Below, in pieces: positions 41,311 through 53,161 of a DNA stretch of 64,000 bases. Position 1 is the first letter of the stretch, and every line of letters begins with the position of its first letter. The position numbers and the translations under genes are program-made. The notes beneath the pieces were generated by a model. That model searched no databases, was not told the origin of the DNA, and was given only the letters and a program-made list of their open reading frames with translations. The DNA is from Dactylonectria macrodidyma. Lineage: Eukaryota > Ascomycota > Sordariomycetes > Hypocreales > Nectriaceae. The stretch is taken from the NCBI GenBank assembly GCA_020744425.1, contig JAGMUV010000035.1, positions 124,001 to 188,000 on the forward strand, written 5' to 3'.

Positions 41311-44072
41311 CAGGCTTTCTATCCATACTCCATACTCCATACAGACCCGTATGGAATATGGAATATGGAATGGGCCTCGTATGGAAGCTTATTCCATACG
41401 TATGGAATACAAAAAATGACGTCATCTCACACTACCACTATCGTAAAGAACCAGGTTTGGGAGCTCTGCAATTCAGTAATTGTACAGTGATTTGCCTGCC
41501 GTCGGCTGCAGACAGCGCTGACATTGAAGTATGAACCAGCATAGACGAAGGTTTGGGATCACTCTGAAACAGACTACAATAGCGGGAATAATATTTTTAC
41601 TTTTCAGTCTTGAAAAGAATCAGGTGTTGAGCCCCGCCACCTTTCCATACTACCACCTTCTTCCTCGTTATCCCCCTCTTCGACCAAGTCGACCGGAATT
41701 CCCTGGGTGATGCCGCTCTTAATCCAGCTCTTCATGCACTCTCCTCTCTCGATTGTACGACTTCCCAGCCGACATCGATCCCATGATATTGTGCGTCGTG
41801 CGCCAGAAAAGACGCGCTCTGGCTCGGCCGACATAGCGGGTATTGAGAGGATATCGACGGCCATTTTGGATAGACGGGGGTATCGTTGTTGCTGCTCCTC
41901 TCTAAGCCACCAAGCAAGCGGGGGACAGTCGATGGCGACAGGAGTTTCCGCGGTGAAGGACTTGTATTCGTCGAGATCACTCATCGCTGGGCTAACGACA
42001 TCGAGCTCTCGAGCAAGCAGGTCATACTCGTCGAGTGGCTGTAGGCTGTCTCGTAGCTCAGGCGTTGTGGTGGTAATCGGTAACCCCTGGTAGTAATCCT
42101 CCCAATACTTCTTCACGCCATCAAGGACTGGTTTGTGCCACGATTTGGGCCAGTTCTTCTTAACATGGGCCATACGCCGCGACGGATGAAGTATCATGGC
42201 TGCGCCATAGGCAGGGCTCTCATCTGTAAGCTGGTAATACTTGTCAAATATAGCCCATGAGGCTGCAATGCAACTTCGGAGGGGATGATTGTCGGATTGC
42301 TTTTGGAAGGCTTGTGTGTAATGCTTGTGAAGAACGTCCATGGTGAAGAGCGTGCGGTCCAGAGTGGCATAGCGGCCCTCCGTGAGTTGAGTAATCTTCC
42401 AGAAGGGTTGAAGGAAAGCGCGTGTTTCCCGTAGGACTCGCCACTCATTAGGGGTGAGATAATCGTCCTGCGTGTCCTCATAGTACTTTCTCTGATACCA
42501 CTCCACATGCTCCTGGAGATCAAGGACAACGTCTAGAAGAAGGAACCATGAGTTCCAGCGCGTATCGTTGTCAAGGCCCAACGACCTTCCAGCGCGCTTC
42601 TTAAATAGATTCCACCGATAATCATTCTCGCGCATGTGCACTGAGATATTGTGGACTTTGCCAAGTGGCCCCAGTCGACGCCAACCAAGCGCTTTTTGCG
42701 CCTTGACCCGTTCAGCAAAGTCACTGCCAAACGCAACTTCGTCGTCACCCTCAATCTGTTCCAGAGCTGCTCGTGCGGCTTCTTTGGAGTCCATGAAGAG
42801 GAAGGCTTGAACAGCGAGGTTGATGACATGGCCATGGCATCGAATCCTCTGCTTCTTTGCCTCCCAGTTGATGCCTTTCCCCTGAAGATGTTTGCCCAGC
42901 AAACGGCAGAGCTTGTCGTTTGAACCATGGTTATCACCGGTATAGAAGCCGATCTTATTCCAGATGTTATAGTCTTCGAGGACATGCTGGAGAAGCTTCC
43001 ACTGCTCAGCTCCGCCATGGCTACCCGGCCCATCGAGGCCGGGTAGCTCTGATAGAGCAAGCAGCGCTTGCAGTGTCTCCTTAGCGTCCGTGTCGACAAA
43101 TTTGACGCAAATTCCAAGGAAGGCCTTGTGATTCGGAGCCGACCAAACATCTACAGAGAGATGGAGCTTCGACGACGAGGATTGCAGCTTTCTCCGCAGG
43201 ACATCCTTGTGCACACAATAAGAATTGGAGACAAGCTTTTGGATGGAGCCGTGGGAGAGGCTAATTAGGTCCTCTGCAGTGTAGTTCACCGCGCAAATAA
43301 GCGCGTGTAATTCTGGCCAAGAGCTGCAGTTGTAGGAGAGATTGCGGACGGTGACGAGCTGTACCAGGGCCTCAAGTGCGGCCTTCCGATTGACTGCAGC
43401 TCTAAGAGTTTCCTCTTGCCTCGCCAATTGCTTCGTAGTATTCGCCTCACCAGCCTTGGCGAAAGCATCCTGAATAAGGTTGTCGCGTTGTTTCTTGATC
43501 GGATGGTCGTGGGCAACTAACTCAATTCCGTGGATTTTGAGCAAATGGCGGCGAAACGTGGTTGAGACAGTAGTGGAATAGGTCGGATCTCTGCAATGCA
43601 TACAATAATAGATCTTCTCATTTTTCCGAGGGCAGCGCGCAGGCTCTGAGTTCTGAGGCTCACGGGCATGTGCCCAAGTATTTGCAGTTGACTTGCGTTT
43701 TCGAGTCTTGCGGCCGCTGCTGTCGGATGGATCTTGCGGAGCAGAACTTGGAGATGAGCGAAGCCCAGTGGTGGACGAAGCCGACCCCGCACGGTCAGTG
43801 GAATGATTTGAAGCGAGGGAGGACGGTTGGAACATTTCCGGGCCGATCGCATCACGACGCGCCTTTTCGTTGCTGATGTCGAAGCGGAAACCCGATGAAA
43901 GTGCCTGGTAATTAATTACACAGCCCCTGAATTTGCTGCGGCAGGATTAATATTCTTCCGGCCTTATTCCATACGTATGGAATACGGACGGCCCGTATGG
44001 AATATGGAGTATGGAGTATGGAATATTCCATACTCCATCACTTATTCCATACGAGTATGGATAGAAAGCCTG
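41311..44072 (-). mobile_element. complete hAT transposon nested in Copia
   Basis: 2762 bp, 20-bp inverted ends CAGGCTTTCTATCCATACTC (41311-41330 and 44053-44072) and an 8-bp target duplication GCCCTCGC (41303-41310 and 44073-44080). Subterminal regions are dense in TATGGAAT/ATTCCATA units on both sides (41330-41410 and 43965-44050). It encodes one uninterrupted transposase on the minus strand. Ends, duplication and gene are all intact, so this is the best candidate for a currently active transposon in the window. Confidence 0.95.
41604..43835 (-). CDS. hAT transposase, intact (743 aa)
   Basis: Starts at 43835, MFQPSSLASNHSTDRAGS. A Ser/Pro-rich basic N-terminus is followed by a BED-type finger (YYCMHCRDPTYSTTV ... 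FRRHLLKIHGIE, about residues 75-105), a helical region with WPELHALICAVNYTAEDL, then the RNase H-fold core: LHLSVDVWSAPNHKAFLGIC, KIGFYTGDNHGSNDKLCR, RIRCHGHVINLAVQAF and the DNDTRWNSWFLLLDVV block. The C-terminal hAT dimerisation region is KMAVDILSIPAMSAEPERVF followed by SGARRTISWDR. Length and motif order match full fungal hAT transposases. It would act in the nucleus on the TATGGAAT-rich ends of its own element. A related fragment starts the window (2-139). Confidence 0.93.
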   Translation of the reverse strand: MFQPSSLASNHSTDRAGSASSTTGLRSSPSSAPQDPSDSSGRKTRKRKSTANTWAHAREPQNSEPARCPRKNEKIYYCMHCRDPTYSTTVSTTFRRHLLKIHGIELVAHDHPIKKQRDNLIQDAFAKAGEANTTKQLARQEETLRAAVNRKAALEALVQLVTVRNLSYNCSSWPELHALICAVNYTAEDLISLSHGSIQKLVSNSYCVHKDVLRRKLQSSSSKLHLSVDVWSAPNHKAFLGICVKFVDTDAKETLQALLALSELPGLDGPGSHGGAEQWKLLQHVLEDYNIWNKIGFYTGDNHGSNDKLCRLLGKHLQGKGINWEAKKQRIRCHGHVINLAVQAFLFMDSKEAARAALEQIEGDDEVAFGSDFAERVKAQKALGWRRLGPLGKVHNISVHMRENDYRWNLFKKRAGRSLGLDNDTRWNSWFLLLDVVLDLQEHVEWYQRKYYEDTQDDYLTPNEWRVLRETRAFLQPFWKITQLTEGRYATLDRTLFTMDVLHKHYTQAFQKQSDNHPLRSCIAASWAIFDKYYQLTDESPAYGAAMILHPSRRMAHVKKNWPKSWHKPVLDGVKKYWEDYYQGLPITTTTPELRDSLQPLDEYDLLARELDVVSPAMSDLDEYKSFTAETPVAIDCPPLAWWLREEQQQRYPRLSKMAVDILSIPAMSAEPERVFSGARRTISWDRCRLGSRTIERGECMKSWIKSGITQGIPVDLVEEGDNEEEGGSMERWRGSTPDSFQD

Positions 44073-47000
44073 GCCCTCGCTAACCAACTAGCTAATCAGG
44101 CAATGTACCACGCCTTCACAGGCCGTCTCCCGACTGCTCCCACATATACGACGGAATCCGCATATGCATTTACACTGCAGGCCCGGTACAGAGACATTTT
44201 TCAGGGGATATTGCCAGACACAGGAGCTTCCGGTCTTTCTACTGCTGGCAACCAGCAGTTCATAGCACTGCAAAAACAGCTCCCAAGCCTAGCATTGAAC
44301 CAGACAGCAGCAGGCTCCAAGATCACCTTCGGAGCCGGGCCCCCTACCTACTCCACAGGCACGATCGACGTGCCTACACCGCTTGGTCAGATGGTGTTTC
44401 ACGTGGTGCCAGCAGATACGCCGTTTCTGCTCTGCTTAGCAGACATGGACCGCATGGGCATCACATTTGATAACCTGGCCAATGTCCTTCGAAAAGGGGC
44501 ACTTACTGTACCAGTCATCCGCAAATGGGGCCACCCATGGATGCTATTACAGCCAGAGATACCACTGGCGTTCAACCACCTGACAGAGGCCGAGCTACGT
44601 CGAGTACACCGCCGATGTGGCCATCCATCCGTGCAACGCCTATATGACCTGCTATATAAAGCAGGCCACGACGTGGAAATCAACGCTATTAGAGCCCTCA
44701 CGGACATCTGCAGCCAATGTCAGCTACACGGGACACCGCCTAACCGCTTCAAATTCACATTGCGCGACGACTACGAGTTCAACTACGAGATTGTGGTTGA
44801 CGTCGTCACCCTAGACGACGGCAAAGTGTTACATGTCGTGGATACAGCTACATCCTTTACGGCAGCCCGTTTCCTCCGCAGTCTATCAGCACAAGACACG
44901 TGGGACGCACTGCGCCTATGCTGGATAGACGTTTACCAAGGACCCCCTGACTGGATCGTTTGCGACGCCGGCACCAACTTCCACGCCGCAGAATTCAAGG
45001 CGGCAGCAAGAGCTGCAGGAATCAGCGTCAAGGAAGTGCCTATTGAGGCACATAACAGCATTGGCAAGATCGAACGAGCCCACCCTGCACTACGGCGAGC
45101 CTACTATATCATCAGATCAGCAGACAATACCGTGTTACCAGAGAGCGCCCTCCAGATGGCCGTCAAAGCTATCAATGACACTGCTGGCCCTAACGGCCTT
45201 GTGCCTACACTGTTGGTTTTTGGCTCCTACCCACGGATAACCGAGGATTCACCACCCTCACCATCTAACGTGCGGAGGGCTGCAGCAATTCACAAAGCAA
45301 TGAAGGAACTGCAGCACCTACAAGCCAAACGCAAGGTCCAGGAAGCGCTGGCCGCCCGCAACGGGCCTGACATGGTCCCTACGATCAGCCTACCACTGCA
45401 ATCACAGGTCCGCGTGTGGCGCGAGAACAAGGGATGGCAAGGCCCATTTACCCTGATTGCAACTGCTGGCCAGACTTGCACTCTGCAACTGCCACACGGC
45501 CCACGAGACTTCCGCTCTACTGCCGTCAAGCCATGGCACGATGATCCCGAAGACCAAGTGCTTACTACATCACCTACGTCAGCAGTAATAGCAGCCGAAA
45601 ATAACACTATCCACGACGAGATCATCGTTTCTACTACGCCCGATACCCCCCCCCAAGCCCAAGCCCAGCCCAGACGTGGCCCAGGTCGACCCGGGAAGTC
45701 ACATCTCCCGCAGCAGGCGACCTCACAAGACCCAATTCCCCAAAGACGGAGACGCGGGCGTCCCAGAAAACACCCACTTGCCCCCGTGGAACAGGACGAA
45801 CCGCCACAACAGCACTCCGTATACATCAGCGAAACGGACGTCAGCTTGCCCATCGTGTGTACGGTAGCGTACCTATCGTCGAAGGAACAGGACGATCAGG
45901 CCTTGGTTGCTATATTGCGTGCTGAAGGCATTAAAACAGCTCCTGGAGAGCCGTTTGTAGCATCCACGTACAAGGAGATCGACGCCCTCATCAGCAGAGG
46001 CGTATTTGAGTTCGTTCCATTCGATCCGAAACAGCACTCGGGCACCCGCATCTTCCGCTCCCGGATCGTCAACGAACTCAAAGGCAAGGGCACCTCACAG
46101 CCCTACGAGAAGTCACGCCTCGTCATCCAGGGCTTCGCAGACGACGGAAAACGCACTATTTTAACGCAAGCACCTACAATTCAACGGTCCAGCCAACGGT
46201 TGATCCTCGCACTTGCACCATCTCTGCTACTTCGTGGCCAGCACCTATGGCTACGAGACATCACGCAGGCGTATGTCCAGGCGGCTATGCCGCTGAACCG
46301 CACCATCCTCGCCAAGCTGCCGACACAGATACAGCACCACTACCCGGACAACACCATCATGAAGGTGGTGAAACCGCTGTACGGCATCGCCGAGGCAGGC
46401 ACTTACTGGTGGGCCACGTACTACGCCCACCATAGAGAAAAGCTCCAGATGGAAACATCTACGTACGACCCGTGCCTGCTTATAACTACCAAGGAAAACC
46501 AGCACTTCGGCATCGTTGGCATGCAAACGGACGACACCATCGGCGTGTCAGATGAAGCGTTTGACCGACATGAAGATACTGCCTTGCAGGCAGCCAGCTT
46601 TACCGCAAAGCCCAAGGAACGCCTACAACCGGACAAACCGCTTGCCTTCAACGGCGGGACCATCACACTGTGTGCAGCAACCGGTATCATACAACTACGG
46701 CAAAAGGGGCAAGGCGAAAAGCTGCAGCTCCTAGAGATCACCCCTGAATCAACCGCTGCTTCCATCAAGGCCCAGTACACCGAACAGCGTGCGCGCGGTG
46801 CATACATTGCATCCATCTGCCAACCCGAGGCCTGCTACGACCTGTCTGCTGCAGCGCAGCACCAAGAGCCAACTCTCGAGCAGGCGAAGGCGCTGAATCA
46901 GCGTCTGCAATGGCAAATAGACCACCAAGACCGCGGCATCCGGTACCTGCCCATCGACCTGTCAACTGCGAAGCTGTTCGTCTTCGTAGACGGGTCTCTA

Positions 47001-47507
47001 GCAAATAACCCTGACCTGACATCTCAGCTTGGATTTGCGATCATCCTAGGCAACGAAACAGCAGTTAGCGACGATACCTTTACGCTAACTGGCAACCTTG
47101 TGCATTACAGCTCCACAAAGTGCAAACGCATTACCCGTAGTTCCTTGGCTTCAGAGGTCTATGGCATGGTGGCAGGCGTAGATATGGCCTACGTTATTAC
47201 AAACACCATCAATCAAGTGCTAGAACGCCTGGATCTCCCAGCAGTACCCACCATTGCATGCACCGATTCGTACTCACTATACGAGTGCCTGGTAAAGCTC
47301 GGAACAACGCAAGAGAAACGGCTGATGGTCGATATAATGGCACTTCGGCAGTCATACGAACGCCGAGAGCTGTTTGAGATCCGTTGGATCAGCGGTGAAG
47401 ACAACCTAGCAGATGCCTTTACTAAGAACAGCTGCAACAAGGCGTTTGAGCGCTTCATGGATACGGCAACTGCTGTGATTCGGATGGAGGGATGGGTCGC
47501 AAGGTGA

Positions 47508-47706
47508 TGATTTTCATAAGAACCAGCTGTCCCAAGAGCTGGCTGCGCGGGCGCAGCCCTAACAGGACCAGGAAGCTCCGGCCGAGATACGGGCGCCGGA
47601 GCTGCGATGCTGAATACGCAGTTACGGAATCAGGCTTGCGGGAGTTACTGCTTCTTTTATATATCTAGGTGATCCTGGGCCCTGGCACAAAATTGAAGAC
47701 TGCCAG
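47508..47706 (+). other. Copia 3' untranslated region
   Basis: 199 bp between the gag-pol stop and the 3' LTR. No clear polypurine tract was recognised. Confidence 0.6.
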
Positions 47707-47967
47707 TGTTGGAATATCACTAACACTGCCAGGGCTAGCGCCAGGATCGTAGGCACCCACGTGTGTAGACCACAGCTAGTAACAGCTGTAAGGGCACGTG
47801 CAGGTGCCTCCCTGCTAGATATAGGGCCACTTCGTGGCCCTATTACCTAGCCTAGATTCTGTTCTTTAGACATCAAGTAAAACACCAAGTTAACCATCAC
47901 GGTTTTGACGTCTCACCCGCCCGAAAGAGCAATTGCTATAACAGCAGGATACCTGAGTTATCCAACA
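47707..47967 (+). repeat. Copia 3' LTR (261 bp)
   Basis: Reads as identical to the 5' LTR at 38826-39086; followed by the GTATT duplication. Confidence 0.96.
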
Positions 47968-48171
47968 GTATTGATTTCGAGTTAGCAGGCCCCTACAAGA
48001 TGACATAGCCTAAGAGCCCCGGCCCTCATAAACTCGTTTCGTCTCCGCCGCTAAGTTCTTGAGTCTCTGCATGGCATCAACCATGGTCTGGTCCAGCCTG
48101 TTACCAATGAAATCCTGGGGCCGTACAGGGCTGAGAAGCTTGATGCCTCGAAGCGTCGTACACCTGGACAA

Positions 48172-50936
48172 GGTAAGGTAAGGTAAGGATTTTATTTCGC
48201 CCGGGGGGACACACCCTAGAGGGCCTTTGCGCTAAGCTATTTTCGTTTCGTACGGTTCTTCCATAATCACCCGAAGCCCCAAAATTTCACTTTTACTAAC
48301 TGGTCCAATCTGGTGTATATGTCGTGACAGGCCTGCTTGAAGGCCAATTTCCCCAAGTGTTCAGCATCCTATCCTCAGCAGCTGAAGCCCGGTCTGTCAA
48401 AATGAGACTGTATGATGTTAGTAGGGATTGATCTGCATAGTTAGTGTGCCTGAGGCTTCTAGTCCATGTTAAGCCTCCCCGTTGCAATGGCAAATTTGAT
48501 CGTTGCCCGTACTGCCCGCATATCTGGTGCCCATTTGTCATCGTCAGACGCTGCCTTTCCTCCCAAGAAGAACGAGAGGTTTCCCATCTTTGTTTGTGGG
48601 CATTTCAGCACGCCTTCCCGTTGCTTTGTCCACTTTGTGCATCTGAATAGAAAATGCGCAACTGTCTCGGATGCTTGACCACATTCGCACATATCCGATT
48701 CCACTGCGCCGATGTTGTGCAGAAAGCTATTTAGTCTTGCCATTCCGGTGCGGAGCTGGACCAGCACCTCTGCTTCTTTCCTCTTCAGCAGGTCATATAG
48801 AGTACGGGTATGCTTGCCAGGTAGTGCCGTGTCTATCATCTTCGAGTATTTCCCGATTCTTCCCGGCAATGTCGTTGGTTGCCGCTGCTTGGTTATGGCT
48901 AGTCTTATCCTCGTGGATCTTGCTTGATACGGCGGCTTATCTGGTCTGCATTCACTTTCAGTGGCCTTCCGGGCTGCTGCTTTGGCTTTTGGTCCTAGTG
49001 CGAAGTCTTCCTCTCCTGCTGGAACCCACATCATCTGGAGAGAGTTGCCCTCGTCTTCAAGACGGTTGACATGCTTGTAGATTTGCCGAATGATCTGTTG
49101 ACCGGACTGTTGTCGCGGCCGCCGTATGGCTTCTAGTGCGGAGCGGTTGCTCGTCATGACGATGATATTCCGTCGGCGCAGTCCGAATGGCATGCATCTC
49201 AGGGCCATCTCTATAGCTCCCAGCTCGGCTATGTATGGGTTTAGCTCCTCCGTCAACCCGAGAGTGATGGAGTAGCTGGCCACTACCTCGTCATCGTTGT
49301 TGATCGCCGTATCTTGTACGACACCTCCCATGCCTACCATGCCCCTTCTCTGCGAGGAGCAGGTGGCCATGACTATGCCATCCACCCTCTTTGCTTCTTC
49401 CACCGCTCTCTCCCGGTCAGGGTCGCACAACACCGGGATACGGTCTCTCCATGGCGGTAACGCGTACTCCCGAATGATCTCCATTCGTTCAGTGGCTGTT
49501 TCCCCTTGTACTTGAGCAATCCTCTGCATCGGCGATACGAATCGGCGACACACTTTCACTTTCAGTGTCGCCAACGGGTGTGTCCTGGGAAGGGTCCGGA
49601 GGTTGATCCAAAACCTTGTTGCCGCTTGCGCATGCCGTTCTTGCACCGGTTGGATGCTAGCTTCGGCCTCGGCCACCGCTGTTGCCACGGTCCGGAAAGC
49701 TCCCGTGATCGCCTGTGCTCCAACCATCTGTGCTTTGTCCAGCCAAGCGGCTTCTCTAATGCCGCATGAATGCGCCCACACGCTAGACGCATAGTCCATG
49801 GTGGGAGCCACTGTTGCTACGAACAGTTGTCTCGCCGTCCGCGGTGACAACATTTTCAGTCTTTTCAAACACATAGCGGCCGAGAGCCCCTTTGCGGCAG
49901 CTTTAGCTATGTGTTCCTTGTATCGTAGTTTCGCGTCCATGACCACTCCCAGGATCTTGGCGCTGGTCTTGGGCTTGACTACTTTTCCTTTGATCATGAA
50001 CGGTTTGTCGCTGGTACGCGCGGCGTTTCGCGTGAAATGCACGATGGCCGTTTTGTCTCCGTTAAACGTCGCACCGCTCCGTCTTTCCCAGCCCAGTGCT
50101 TCGTCTATAATTGATTGGATGCCGGCTCGATTCTCCTCCGCTGTTGGTCCCACCACCCAGGCTGAGTAGTCGTCCACGAATGCCATCGAGCCACCTCTTG
50201 CGTTGATTCTTCTCTGCACCAAATCTGCATTGAAGAACAGGAACAACACCGGCGACAGCGGTGATCCTTGCGGGAGACCTGCCTGTGGTAACTCCCGTAA
50301 CTGTGACGTGTGCCCATTTACCACCACGGTGGCCATTCGTCCAGAGCAGAAGGCGTCAATCCATCTCACCAGTCCACCAGGTATGCCTCTCGCCTTCAGC
50401 CTCTCCAGTAGTCGTTCTTTGAACACTCCATTGTAAGCGCCTTTGACGTCGAAACTGATCAGACTGAGCACCCTGCCGGCCCTCCATGCCTTATAGATCT
50501 GCTCCTGCAGCAGTATCAGTGCTTGTTCGGCTGACCTTCGCTTCCTTGCCCCGAAGTGGTTTGCGGGCAGCAATCCATAGCTTTCCACTACATAGGATAT
50601 CCGCTCTGCAACGACTGCCTCGAGTATCTTGCCCAGTGTTGACAGCAGCGATATCGGTCTCCATGCCTTGGCCACTGTGTAGTCTCCCTTGTCTGCTTTC
50701 TTTAGCGGGATGATCTTCGCGCTCCTCCACTGGTGGGGTACCACACCATCCCTGAGGGATGTGTCGAAGAGGTGCAAGACACGGTATCTAACCACTGGCC
50801 AAAGCTGTTTCCACACCATTGCTGGCAGACCATCCTCTCCAGGCGCTTTCCAAGGTTTCGCTGCTATCACTTTTTCTTCAACTTCCTCCATGGTGAGGTC
50901 TGGCATGTGCACTTCCGTCCGTTGCGGTCGGTCGCC
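48172..50936 (-). mobile_element. 5'-truncated LINE inserted in Helitron C helicase
   Basis: The 2765-bp insertion is bounded by TACACCTGGACAA at 48159-48171 and 50937-50949, a perfect 13-bp duplication. The 3' end carries a (TTACC)n tail (plus strand GGTAA x3 at 48172-48186). The 5' end starts within the linker before the reverse transcriptase, so the endonuclease and ORF1 are missing. It belongs to the same clade as the LINE at 5460-11242 but is clearly diverged in protein sequence and uses a different tail repeat. Confidence 0.93.
48459..50930 (-). pseudogene. LINE ORF2 fragment: reverse transcriptase, RNase H, zinc finger
   Basis: Open to the stop at 48459. The frame happens to continue upstream into the Helitron, so its first codons (50975-50937) are not LINE. 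Reverse transcriptase: KPWKAPGEDGLPAMVWKQL, SFDVKGAYNGVF, GLPQGSPLSPVLF and MAFVDDYSAWVV. The RNase H-like part has MATCSSQRRGMVGMGG, YIAELGAIEMAL and LQMMWVPAGEED. A C-terminal CECGQASETVAHFLFRC finger ends the protein. It lacks the APE endonuclease and cannot move on its own, but the RT frame has no internal stop. Confidence 0.88.
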
Positions 50937-53107
50937 TACACCTGGACAACTGCACGTAGAGGCTGGTAAAATCACATTTGGAGGGTTCGCTATTAGTCAT
51001 ACGATTTCCCCTCAGCTCCAAGAGAACCTCCGCAAACGTTTTGGACTGGGACTTATAGTCGGTAAGAACAAAGGCGGGGACAACTGGCAGCCCCCGCCGG
51101 GTGCATTTCGTTGACAAGAACTTGAAGTGGGAATCGGTTGGATCAAGGGTGTGCGAGATTGGGCGGATGAGCACCATCTCCGCTGGGAGGACGGGGACCG
51201 CCAAACTCGCCGTCTCGCTTGACTGTAATAAGATGCCTAGCGGTGGGCCGAAGTGGATGGTGACGTCGTCCGCAAGATGATATCCTGGGTGTTTCGGATC
51301 GGGGATGATGTCTGCTGCAGTAAATTCTGCGCCATTGACAACCTTTAATCCGGTGTATATATTCTTGTTGACAACCACAGGCATACCCTGGGCATAGAAG
51401 AAGAGGCCGGGGACCTTGCACTTAGAGTCGTCCCCTTGCTCGATCGCCTGCGCGATCTCATACTGGGACAGGCCGGCTCTTCTCCAGGTATGGGTCGACA
51501 CGAACACGGAGATGTGCCTCTCGTTGAAGCGCGCCCAGTCGACAATGGCTTCCATATTGAGGCTCCATCGGTTGCGGTTAAGAGGTGTTATAGCGCGCAA
51601 GCCGTTACTGAAGGTAATATCGGAGCGGTCGACCAGCTTTGTATTCAGCAGGTGCAGATCTTGCCATGTCTGGGTGCCATGTCGCACTCTGTCCAGAAGA
51701 GCCCCTAGCTCGGGGTCGTCCCGTGCGCGGACCTGTTCTTCGAGAAGAACCACGGTCTTGAACATCAGCCAGAGACTGAAGCCGCGGTGATGAGAAATCG
51801 TGGCTTGGCTCACAGGGGCGGAGACGGGATCGGCCATTCGGTCTACCAGGAGGCTCGTCTCCCGTACTGGGGCGAATTGATAAAAGTCACCCATCAAAAG
51901 AACAACGGGAAGACCGCCAAAGGGCTTATCTGAGCAGTCGCGGAGCGACTGGAGACGACAGCTGGCGTCGTACAGAGTAGCACCTCCAAGCATGCTAACT
52001 TCGTCGATCACAAGGACCAGCTTCTGCTTCCACACCCACTTCTTGGCCTCCGAGAAAAGTGGGAGTTGCTTGTCGGGGGAGCGCCGGGTATCCAGTCCAC
52101 AGGAAGAATGCAAGGTCGTGCCACCGATCTGTGCCGCTGCGCTCCCCGAGGTTCCCGTGATCTGGAGAAGATGTGGTTGGCCTCTCGCCGAAAAGACCCA
52201 TTTCAGGGCCTCGATGACCCTGGATTTTCCCGTACCGCCCGGCCCTCCGGTGTACTGGAGATGTTGACCCGCCGAGTCGGGGTCCGCTGAGTACCTATCT
52301 AAAAACCTGCACACAAGTTGAAGAGCCATTGTCTGCAGAGAGTTGAGGGTATAGTTCGACGCGCCAAGGCGTCCTAATTCCGCAAAGCTAGTTGCCATAT
52401 TAACGTCGACGAGCATTCGAGGACCCTGTGCGACTACGCTTTGACTTCGACGCGGTAGGGGAATCTCCGTGTCGTAGTTGCGAGCAAGTATATCATCTAT
52501 GTCGCCGTTAGCCGTATGGTGCGCGCTACCCTGGGGACCTGTCTCAATCTCATCCAGCATCTGGAGATGGAGCATCTCCTGAGCCTTCGCAGCGGATTGA
52601 ACATTCTCTGCAGAAAGGGTCTGGAATTGGCGTAGGGGAGCGTCCTGGGTACGGCGGATTTGCTCATAAAAGCCCTCGGGACGCTGAATAAATGGCCTAT
52701 CCTCCGATGCCGAAGTCTCTTCACGCAGGTCGCGGATGAAATTCGCCAGTACTGGGGAGCCTCTCGTTGCATCGGAATCTCGGACGGCGTTGTGCAGAGT
52801 GCGTAGCAGAGCCGCAAAATTCTGGTGGTGCTCAGCGATTGTGGCGCGCTCTTCACCGTCGTCGCCCTCATCAAGAGGGAAGTCTACGTCGACTGTGTCG
52901 TCGCCTTCTGATCGACTGGCCCAGAGCTTTGCGTCTTTCCGGGCGTCCTCAGCTGACTTGCTGAGAAGGGAGATATTCGACACGTGAAAACGCAGCCTGC
53001 AACAGAGAGAAGCTTCGTACCCGAGCCATATATCGGCGATGTCGCCATGGGTGTTGGAAAGGAAACGCTCCCAAGGCACGAATAGGGCCAGATGGAGAAC
53101 TGAGTTT

Positions 53108-53161
53108 CTGCTCGGCATGTGAGAGGAGGCTTGGAATTACCAGTGCGGACGAGCAGCGTAC
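53108..53161 (-). other. intron joining Rep and helicase (copy C)
   Basis: 54 bp, GTACGC donor, CTCTCACA branch-like box, GAGCAG acceptor. Same position as in copies A and B although the sequences inside have diverged. Confidence 0.78.

Larger units (their letters stand above)
39560..47507 (+). pseudogene. Copia gag-pol polyprotein, interrupted by a hAT insertion
   Basis: A single frame: 39560-41310 plus 44081-47507, which join in phase (5178 nt, 1725 codons) when the hAT and one 8-bp duplication are ignored. Gag has the UBN2/capsid-like region (FRDFCGKVSIPQTQF, ALRFYFSNLA) and a knuckle CYVCNKPDCWSTRH. Pol order is Copia-type: protease ILPDTGASGLS; integrase HRRCGHPS ... CSQC zinc domain, then VVDVVTLDD, DAGTNFHAAEF and IEAHNSIGKIERAH; reverse transcriptase RSRIVNELKGKG, LYGIAEAGTYWW and GMQTDDTIGVS (QTDD in place of YVDD); RNase H LFVFVDGSLAN, KRITRSSLASEVYG, TDSYSLYECL and EDNLADAFTK. 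No stop or frameshift apart from the hAT. The element was intact until the hAT entered between protease and capsid coding regions. Confidence 0.93.
38826..47967 (+). mobile_element. Ty1/Copia LTR retrotransposon with nested hAT
   Basis: 261-bp LTRs (38826-39086 and 47707-47967) that read as identical, TGTTGG ... CCAACA ends, and a perfect 5-bp target duplication GTATT (38821-38825, 47968-47972). The internal region has a 473-bp leader and one gag-pol frame (39560-47507) interrupted by a hAT (41311-44072). Identical LTRs indicate a recent insertion. The element lies inside the 3' region of Helitron C. A primer-binding site matching a familiar initiator-Met pattern was not recognised, and no clear polypurine tract precedes the 3' LTR. 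Confidence 0.95.

Noticed and set aside
50937..50975. Apparent start of the second LINE protein (MILPASTCSCPG)
   Set aside because: These codons are antisense or out-of-frame Helitron sequence upstream of the LINE junction; the LINE begins at 50936.
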